Shown here: positions 58,623 to 64,000 of the stretch, in pieces | Layout of the letters: each line of letters opens with the position of its first letter | Numbering within the stretch: position 1 is the stretch's first letter | Assembly: GCA_029882355.1 (NCBI GenBank) | Contig: JAOUKV010000001.1 | Location: forward strand, 124,001 to 188,000 | Direction: 5' to 3' | Origin: Gammaproteobacteria bacterium | GTDB lineage: Bacteria > Pseudomonadota > Gammaproteobacteria > SZUA-229 | DNA length: 64,000 bases | Position numbers and translations under genes: made by a program | The notes under the pieces: model-generated | Told to the model about the DNA's origin: nothing | Databases searched by the model: none | What the model saw: only the letters and a program-made list of their open reading frames with translations

Positions 58623-60953
58623 TTATAAATTAACCCTCCTAAGCCTCAACGAATTAACAATCACCGAGACTGAACTAAAACTCATCGCTACCGCCGCCAG
58701 CATCGGTGATAATAATAAACCAAACACTGGATACAAAACTCCGGCGGCAATCGGTACACCCGCTGAGTTATAAAAAAAGGCAAAAAATAAATTCTGCCGA
58801 ATATTTTTCATCACCGCTCGACTCAAACGAATTGCCCGAACAATGCCGCGTAAATCGCCCTTCACCAATGTCACACCAGCTGATTCCATAGCGACATCCG
58901 TACCCGTGCCCATAGCAATGCCGACATTTGCCTGTGCTAATGCCGGTGCATCATTAATACCATCCCCTGCCATCGCGACAATTTTATTCATTGCCTGTAA
59001 CTGTTTAATGATCTTTGCTTTCTGTTCGGGCAAGACTTCGGCTTCAACGTGGTTAATGCCCAGTTTTTTTGCGACAGCCTGCGCAGTAGTATGACTATCA
59101 CCCGTTAACATCACGATCTGCACACCTTCTTTGTACAGCTGAGCAATGGCTTCGGGTGCTGATGTTTTAACTGGATCGGCAACGCCGATGAGTCCGGCGG
59201 CCTTGCCATCAATGGCGATCAACATCACTGTTTGGCCTTCAGCACGAGCAGCTTCTGCTTTTTCAGATAAAGTACCAGCTTCAATATTCAGATCTTGCAT
59301 CAATTGAATATTACCCATAGCGACTTCATGATTATCAACCACCCCAACGACACCCTTGCCTGTGACTGATTCAAATGTATCGACGGGCACTAATTCAAGA
59401 TTCTGTTGTTGCGCTTCATTAACGATGGCTTCGGCCAGGGGATGTTCGCTGGCGCGTTCCAGACTGGCGACCAGTGTCAGCATTTCATCGACATCAAAAT
59501 TGGCAGTGGTTTCAAGTCTAACCAGTTTGGGTTTGCCTTCGGTAAGTGTTCCAGTTTTATCGACGACCAGCACATCTACTTTTTCAAGAATTTCCAGGGC
59601 TTCAGCATTTTTAATCAACACACCAAGGGTTGCACCCTTGCCGGTGCCGACCATAATCGACATCGGTGTAGCCAGACCCAGTGCACAGGGACAGGCGATG
59701 ATTAATACCGCAACAGCGTTGACAACCGCATAAGCGAGAGCAGGTTCTGGCCCGTATAACCACCATATGAAGAAAGCCAGTGTAGCTACCAAAACCACGG
59801 CGGGTACAAAATAACTGGCGACTACATCGGCGAGTTTTTGAATGGGCGCACGCGATCGTTGTGCTTCGCTGACCATCTTCACAATCTGTGACAACAGAGT
59901 ATGAGTACCCACTTTTTCAGCTCGCATCAATAAACTACCAGTGCCATTAACGGTGGAACCGATAAGTTTTTCTTCGACTGTTTTTTCTACTGGTATGGGT
60001 TCACCCGTAACCATGGATTCATCTACCGAGCTATTTCCTTCTACGACCTGACCATCGACAGGAATTTTTTCGCCAGGCCGGACTCGTAACAAATCGCCGA
60101 CGACAACATGCTCTAGTGGCACATCTTCTTCGTCACCGTTTTCACGCACGATACGAGCAGTTTTTGGTGCCAGCCCCAGCAATAATTTAATCGCGCTATT
60201 GGTTTGACTGCGGGCGCGGAGTTCCAGCACCTGCCCTAGCAGAACTAACGCGACGATAACGGCGGCGGCTTCGAAATAAACACCGACCAGGCCATCTTCC
60301 ATGCGCATAGCGGCGGGAAAGATTTCAGGTACAAACAGGGCAATCAGGCTGTAACTCCAGGCGACGGATACGCCCAGCCCGATCAGGGTGAACATATTCA
60401 GATTCCAGCTGACTACCGACTGCACACCGCGTACAAAAAATGGCCAGCCACCCCAGATGACGACCGGTGTCGCCAATACGAATTCCAGCAATTGCACACT
60501 TTGCATGGGTAGATCTTCTGGCAATAAGGAAGGCGCCATATCCGCTATCATGGCGAGCACGAAAACAGGAAAAGCCAGTACCGTGCTGATCCAGAAACGA
60601 CGCGTCATATCGATAAGTTCGGTATTATCTTCTTCGACACTGATGTTTTTGGCTTCCAGTGCCATGCCGCATTTGGGACAGGAACCTGGGCCCTGTTGCT
60701 CGACTTCAGGATGCATAGGGCAAGTGTAGGTATCGGAACTCAGCTGACAACTTCCATGGTCGCTGCTCGTTGGCACTTCTGGTTCGGGATTCAAATATTT
60801 GTCGGGATTATCGGCGAATTTCTGCTGACAGCCTGAACTACAGAAATAATAATCCGTGGCTTCATGAATATGACGGTGTTCACTGTCTTCGCTAACGGTC
60901 ATACCGCAAACGGGGTCGAGCATTTTTATTTCATTGGTAGATGGCTCTAACAT
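58623..60953 (-). CDS. copA: Copper-translocating P1B-type ATPase CopA with YHS and heavy-metal-binding N-terminus
   Basis: 776 residues. The start at 60953 has AGGAG 6 bases upstream. N-terminus: a YHS domain (LDPVCGMTV ... [12 protein letters not shown], about 12-55) and then a heavy-metal-binding domain ([21 protein letters not shown], about 75-100), with no GMTCxxC HMA domain. The membrane ion-binding site is C421-P-C423 ([12 protein letters not shown]), the phosphorylated Asp is D465 in DKTGT, and the hinge motif is [14 protein letters not shown]. It exports Cu(I), or possibly Ag(I), to the periplasm. It is divergent from hvfA, whose product likely binds copper there. Confidence 0.93.
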   Translation of the reverse strand: MLEPSTNEIKMLDPVCGMTVSEDSEHRHIHEATDYYFCSSGCQQKFADNPDKYLNPEPEVPTSSDHGSCQLSSDTYTCPMHPEVEQQGPGSCPKCGMALEAKNISVEEDNTELIDMTRRFWISTVLAFPVFVLAMIADMAPSLLPEDLPMQSVQLLEFVLATPVVIWGGWPFFVRGVQSVVSWNLNMFTLIGLGVSVAWSYSLIALFVPEIFPAAMRMEDGLVGVYFEAAAVIVALVLLGQVLELRARSQTNSAIKLLLGLAPKTARIVRENGDEEDVPLEHVVVGDLLRVRPGEKIPVDGQVVEGNSSVDESMVTGEPIPVEKTVEEKLIGSTVNGTGSLLMRAEKVGTHTLLSQIVKMVSEAQRSRAPIQKLADVVASYFVPAVVLVATLAFFIWWLYGPEPALAYAVVNAVAVLIIACPCALGLATPMSIMVGTGKGATLGVLIKNAEALEILEKVDVLVVDKTGTLTEGKPKLVRLETTANFDVDEMLTLVASLERASEHPLAEAIVNEAQQQNLELVPVDTFESVTGKGVVGVVDNHEVAMGNIQLMQDLNIEAGTLSEKAEAARAEGQTVMLIAIDGKAAGLIGVADPVKTSAPEAIAQLYKEGVQIVMLTGDSHTTAQAVAKKLGINHVEAEVLPEQKAKIIKQLQAMNKIVAMAGDGINDAPALAQANVGIAMGTGTDVAMESAGVTLVKGDLRGIVRAIRLSRAVMKNIRQNLFFAFFYNSAGVPIAAGVLYPVFGLLLSPMLAAVAMSFSSVSVIVNSLRLRRVNL

Positions 60954-61120
60954 TAGCGGCTCCTCATGTAAGCAATCTCACGACCAGTATAGAGCCGAAG
61001 CAACTTATTTATCACCCCTCTGATACCAGTGGTTTTATCGAACAGAGCAGTATTTCTTATGCAGATTACTCAATTTTTTATAATTATTCTAAGTTGAGAA
61101 TGAACTTCATTTGTTAATGC

Positions 61121-61148
61121 TTGTCATTACTATCGTTATCAATATAAA
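61121..61148 (+). promoter_or_regulatory. Candidate hvfA promoter overlapped by a Fur-box-like sequence
   Basis: TTGTCA (61121-61126) and TATAAA (61143-61148), 16 bases apart, form a good sigma-70 promoter 53 bp before hvfA. The bases 61122-61140 read on the minus strand as GATAACGATAGTAATGACA, 13 of 19 matches to the Fur consensus, covering the -35 and spacer. A second imperfect palindrome AATGAA-C-TTCATT lies at about 61099-61111. Confidence 0.45.
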
Positions 61149-61201
61149 ATCAGGCAGGCGACTTACTATGTCCCCGCTATATAACCAGGAGAACAACAAT
61201 A

Positions 61202-61537
61202 ATGTCCAATTTAAAGAAATCTGTATCCATCGCCATGGGCGCAACTTTTGCAGCAACCATGGCTGCTACACCACTGGCTAATGCGGCTGAAAACCCATTT
61301 GGTATGCAAAACCTGGAAAGCGGCTACATGCAGGTTGCTGAAGCTAAATGCGGTGGCAATATGGATTCAAACAAAGATGCCGAAGGCAAATGTGGCGAAG
61401 GTAAAAAAGCAGTCACTGAAGGAAAATGCGGTGAAGGCAAAAAAGATGCCGAAGGTAAATGCGGCGAAGGTAAAAAAGAAGCAGCTAAAACAGAAGAAGG
61501 TAAATGTGGCGAAGCTAAATGTGGCGCTAATAACTAA
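61202..61537 (+). CDS. HvfA-type copper-binding RiPP precursor (KCG-repeat peptide)
   Basis: 111 residues. Residues 1-29 form a Sec signal peptide (TPLANAAEN). The mature part has six Cys (50, 64, 76, 87, 102, 107), all in KCG: four are EGKCGE, the first is EAKCGG and the last EAKCGA. Between them is Lys/Glu/Asp/Gly spacer. No other domain is present. In HvfA and bufferin families such Cys are modified by the MNIO enzyme to thiooxazole- or oxazolone/thioamide-type groups that bind copper. A good ribosome site (AGGAG) precedes the ATG. The protein is separated from hvfX by a strong terminator. Confidence 0.85.
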   Translation: MSNLKKSVSIAMGATFAATMAATPLANAAENPFGMQNLESGYMQVAEAKCGGNMDSNKDAEGKCGEGKKAVTEGKCGEGKKDAEGKCGEGKKEAAKTEEGKCGEAKCGANN

Positions 61538-61558
61538 ACCACCTGTATTTAGCTAGAC

Positions 61559-61594
61559 AAAAAACCCCGGGGGCTTGCCCCACGGGGTTTTTTT
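61559..61594 (+). terminator. Intrinsic terminator between hvfA and hvfX
   Basis: Outer stem of 10 bp (AAAAACCCCG/CGGGGTTTTT, 61560-61569 with 61583-61592) encloses an inner GGGGC/GCCCC stem with one bulged base. A T run follows. Most transcripts should stop here, with the rest of the operon made by read-through or a second promoter. Confidence 0.88.
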
Positions 61595-61621
61595 AGCTCT
61601 TAACAAAAGTAGAGACTTATT

Positions 61622-62224
61622 ATGGAAAAAATTCTATCTTTAGCCTGCAAAGCACAATCACGACTCAATCAAACTCGTAGGCTCGATTTTCTGGCACCGC
61701 TGGCACTGCGTTTATATCTGGTTCCCATCTTCTGGATGGCGGGCACCAAAAAACTGGGTGATATGGAAAGTACCATCGGCTGGTTTGGTAATCCAGACTG
61801 GGGCCTGGGTTTACCCTTCCCTGAATTATTAGCCTGGCTGGCAACGCTCACTGAAGTGGTTGGCGCGGCTGCACTACTGATTGGTCTTGGTGTTCGCTGG
61901 ATATCCCTGCCATTGATGTTTACCATGATCATTGCCGCAATCACGGTACACCTAAAAAACGGCTGGCTGGCGATTGCCGAAGGCTCAGGATTTTTTGCCA
62001 GCGAGCGCACCGTGGGTGCAATAGAACGTCTGGACAGAGCCAAAGATATTCTGCGGGAACACGGCAACTACAGCTGGCTGACCGAAAATGGTAGCTTTGT
62101 TATATTGAACAACGGCATTGAATTTGCGGCCACATACTTTATTATGTTGTTTGTTCTTTTCTTCTACGGGCCGGGTAAAGCCAGTCTGGATTACTTCATC
62201 GAGAAACGTTACGGACGTTGCTAA
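61622..62224 (+). CDS. HvfX/DoxX-family membrane protein
   Basis: 200 residues and four to five membrane helices. DoxX/MauE-like features: RLYLVPIFWMAGTKKLGDMES at about residues 30-50, LTEVVGAAALLIGLGVRWISLP and the C-terminal FAATYFIMLFVLFFYG helix. Members of this subfamily in Hvf/bufferin operons (HvfX) are thought to help handling of copper or maturation, but the role is not established. It ends 1 bp into hvfB. Confidence 0.85.
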   Translation: MEKILSLACKAQSRLNQTRRLDFLAPLALRLYLVPIFWMAGTKKLGDMESTIGWFGNPDWGLGLPFPELLAWLATLTEVVGAAALLIGLGVRWISLPLMFTMIIAAITVHLKNGWLAIAEGSGFFASERTVGAIERLDRAKDILREHGNYSWLTENGSFVILNNGIEFAATYFIMLFVLFFYGPGKASLDYFIEKRYGRC

Positions 62225-63096
62225 TGAGCACAGCTAAAAATAATCATCCCGTTCAAGGTGCCGGTCTCGGCCTGCGTCGTGAAGTAATTGATGCCATGGC
62301 CAGCATCAGCAATGATCAGGTCGATTTCATGGAAGTTGCCCCGGAGAACTGGATTGGCGTCGGTGGTGCTTATGCCAAAAAATTTCGCGCCTTCACCGAG
62401 CGTTTCGATTTTGTTCTGCACGGTTTGTCATTATCGATAGGCGGGCCTTCTGCTCTGGATGAAGATCTGATCAAATCTATTGGCCAGCTGATGCAGCAAC
62501 ACGGCATCAAGTTTTATTCTGAACATTTAACTTATTGCTCAGATGATGGCCATCTCTACGATTTATTACCCATTCCTTTTACCGAGGAAGCCGTGCACTA
62601 CACCGCTAAACGCATCAAACGTGTGCAGGATATTCTTGGTCAGCAAATCGCCATGGAAAATGCCTCCTATTACACACCTGCTCCCGGTGGTGAAATGCAG
62701 GAAATTGATTTCATCAAAGCCGTACTGGAAGAAGCGGACTGCTCTTTGTTGCTCGATGTAAATAATATTTACGTCAATTCAATCAACCACGGTTACGACC
62801 CGGTTGAGTTCATGCAGGCCCTGCCCGCCGAGCGAATCGCCTACGGTCATATAGCCGGGCATTACAATGAAGCCGATGATTTGATTGTGGATACACACGG
62901 TGCAGATATTATTGAAAACGTCTGGCAGTTGCTCGATAAAACTTTTGAGCATTTTGGTGCTTTCCCCATGTTGCTGGAACGCGATTTTAATATTCCACCA
63001 ATTCCTGAATTGCTCAGCGAAGTTGAATGTATAAAAGCATCACAACAAAAATATTCGGCCAAATCAGTGCATACAAATGGACAGGCTCATGGTTAA
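62224..63096 (+). CDS. HvfB-type MNIO (DUF692) RiPP maturase
   Basis: 290 residues from ATG 62224, which overlaps the hvfX stop by one base (a TTG at 62218 is less likely). TIM-barrel MNIO signature residues are H66 (HGLSLSIGG), E100/H101 (SEHLTY), E145 (MENASYY), D178 (LLDVNNIYVNS), H209 and H213 (GHIAGH), D223 and H225 (DTHGADI) and E252 (LERDFN), which bind two or three iron atoms. MNIO enzymes use O2 to modify peptide Cys. Here the substrate would be the KCG Cys of the adjacent HvfA-type peptide. Confidence 0.92.
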   Translation: MSTAKNNHPVQGAGLGLRREVIDAMASISNDQVDFMEVAPENWIGVGGAYAKKFRAFTERFDFVLHGLSLSIGGPSALDEDLIKSIGQLMQQHGIKFYSEHLTYCSDDGHLYDLLPIPFTEEAVHYTAKRIKRVQDILGQQIAMENASYYTPAPGGEMQEIDFIKAVLEEADCSLLLDVNNIYVNSINHGYDPVEFMQALPAERIAYGHIAGHYNEADDLIVDTHGADIIENVWQLLDKTFEHFGAFPMLLERDFNIPPIPELLSEVECIKASQQKYSAKSVHTNGQAHG

Positions 63097-63853
63097 ACAA
63101 AGCCTCAAAGAGATACAGTTTGCTTTTGCCGCGCACCTGCGTGACCCGGAAAACAAACCGGCACCCGAAGGTATCGAAGATCGACGCATGGGTATTTATC
63201 GAGACCTGATTTACAATAATATCGAAGGTTTTTTATCTAAAGGCTTTCCCGTTATTCGCAGCATTTACACCGATGAAAACTGGCATCGCATGGTGCGTGA
63301 CTTTTTTTCTCAGCACAAAAGCCAAAGTCCCTACTTTCTAGAAATTTCTCAGGAGTTCCTTGCTTACTTACAAAACGAACGTGAAGCACAGCCCGAAGAT
63401 CCCGCCGGTCTATTAGAGCTGGCCCACTACGAATGGGTCGAACTGGCGCTGAATGTTTCTGAGGAAAATAATGATCTCGAAGGTATTGATGCCAATGGTG
63501 ACCTGTTAACAGGACATCCTGTTTTTTCACCACTGGCATGGTCACTGGCCTACTCATTTCCTGTGCATAAAATGGCAGCTGATTATTTACCCGAACAGAC
63601 ACCTGAGCAGCCCAGCTACCTGGTGGTCTATCGCAATCGTAATGATGAAGTAAAATTTATGGAAATAAATCCAGTCACTGCACGTCTATTTGATTTATTG
63701 GATAACGATAGATGTATGACGGGGAGACAGGCATTGGAACAAATAGTATTGGAAATGAACCACCCCAATCCTGAAGTAGTCATTAATGGTGGTTTATCAA
63801 CGCTACAGGAACTACAAAGCAATGGTGTTATTCTGGGTACGAGTCATCAATAA
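63089..63853 (+). CDS. HvfC-type RiPP maturation partner (DUF2063)
   Basis: 254 residues from ATG 63089, with ACAGG closely upstream; ATG 63077 is in frame but has no ribosome site. The DUF2063 N-terminal domain (KEIQFAFAAHLRDPENKP ... RRMGIYRDLIYNNIEGFLSKGFPVI) is followed by a C-terminal domain (about 165-254) with RNRNDEVKFMEINPVTARLFDLLD. In related systems the DUF2063 protein binds the precursor and presents it to the MNIO enzyme. It overlaps hvfB by 8 bp and is followed 1 bp later by the next gene. Confidence 0.9.
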   Translation: MVKQSLKEIQFAFAAHLRDPENKPAPEGIEDRRMGIYRDLIYNNIEGFLSKGFPVIRSIYTDENWHRMVRDFFSQHKSQSPYFLEISQEFLAYLQNEREAQPEDPAGLLELAHYEWVELALNVSEENNDLEGIDANGDLLTGHPVFSPLAWSLAYSFPVHKMAADYLPEQTPEQPSYLVVYRNRNDEVKFMEINPVTARLFDLLDNDRCMTGRQALEQIVLEMNHPNPEVVINGGLSTLQELQSNGVILGTSHQ

Positions 63854-63854
63854 G

Positions 63855-64000
63855 ATGAAGCTGATTAAACTTATAATTGTTACAGGTCTTTTTCTGGGCG
63901 CTTATTCAGCCCAGGCTGCCAATACCAGGGTTCACAAAAATGAACAAACAAGTTTGCTGACATACACCTCTGAAGGTAATGGTTTTAGCGTCGAGCTTAT
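63855..64000 (+). CDS. Start of an exported protein, truncated by the window edge
   Basis: ATG 63855, 1 bp after the hvfC stop, opens a frame that runs to the end of the window (48 codons). Residues 1-22 form a signal peptide (LIIVTGLFLGAYSAQAAN), followed by TRVHKNEQTSLLTYTSEGNG. Too short to identify. The spacing suggests it is translated with hvfC and belongs to the copper operon. Confidence 0.6.
   Translation, partial: MKLIKLIIVTGLFLGAYSAQAANTRVHKNEQTSLLTYTSEGNGFSVEL

Noticed and set aside
61202-61537. The KCG peptide read as a metallothionein
   Set aside because: Cys are evenly spaced single KCG motifs with a Sec signal, not the clustered CxC of cytosolic metallothioneins, and the MNIO/DUF2063 neighbours point to a modified peptide.

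Overview
The window is a dense, moderately AT-rich chromosome segment of a sulfur-oxidising gammaproteobacterium. Conserved gammaproteobacterial blocks point to this: lptFG-pepA-valS, ruvCAB-ybgC-tolQRAB-pal-cpoB-queE-queC followed by tRNA-Lys, ilvBNC-pssA-leuA, mrp/metG, rnfABCDGE-nth. A soxXYZA cluster indicates oxidation of thiosulfate or another reduced sulfur compound. I cannot name the genus. No insertion sequence, prophage, rRNA or CRISPR array is visible, so this reads as core chromosome with a few accessory islands.

Layout. 1-5.2 kb (mostly minus strand): the 5' part of xerD, a Lys/Ala-rich histone H1-like protein built on 21-bp repeats, a TraF_2-type outer-membrane protein, an RDD membrane protein (plus) and lptFG. 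5.3-12.2 kb (plus): pepA, a small basic protein where holC would be expected, valS, a conserved protein of unknown function, an HPP-family membrane protein and a cytochrome b561. 12.3-22 kb (minus): a secreted orphan, then, read right to left, ilvB-ilvN-ilvC-terminator-pssA-leucine leader peptide-leuA-family 4 UDG-rimI-prfC. 22-24.6 kb (minus): an unassigned exported protein and a FadL-type porin, each ending at a strong terminator. 24.8-28.6 kb (plus): bepA and soxXYZA, the latter preceded by a Fur-box-like sequence.

28.7-37.5 kb (minus): tRNA-Lys and the queC/queE/tol-pal/ruv block. 37.6-44.5 kb: a lipase-like hydrolase, mrp divergent from metG, and two convergent diguanylate cyclases. 44.6-51 kb (plus): a complete Rnf complex, nth and a DUF1841 protein. 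51-58.4 kb: periplasmic and heat-shock quality control (DegQ/MucD-type protease, Hsp20), small stress-type proteins, MipA/OmpV, a hydrolase, an unassigned exported protein with a Lys/Asp-rich insert, DUF6172 and MAPEG proteins.

58.6-64 kb: a copper-handling island. A CopA-type P1B ATPase is divergent from an operon encoding an exported peptide with six KCG motifs (HvfA type), a DoxX-like protein (HvfX), an MNIO/DUF692 enzyme (HvfB), a DUF2063 partner (HvfC) and the start of another exported protein. This is the layout of the recently described Hvf/bufferin copper-binding RiPP systems and is the most interesting part of the window. The second notable find is a 35-codon leucine leader peptide ahead of leuA, too short for ordinary gene calling, which suggests transcription attenuation of leuA.
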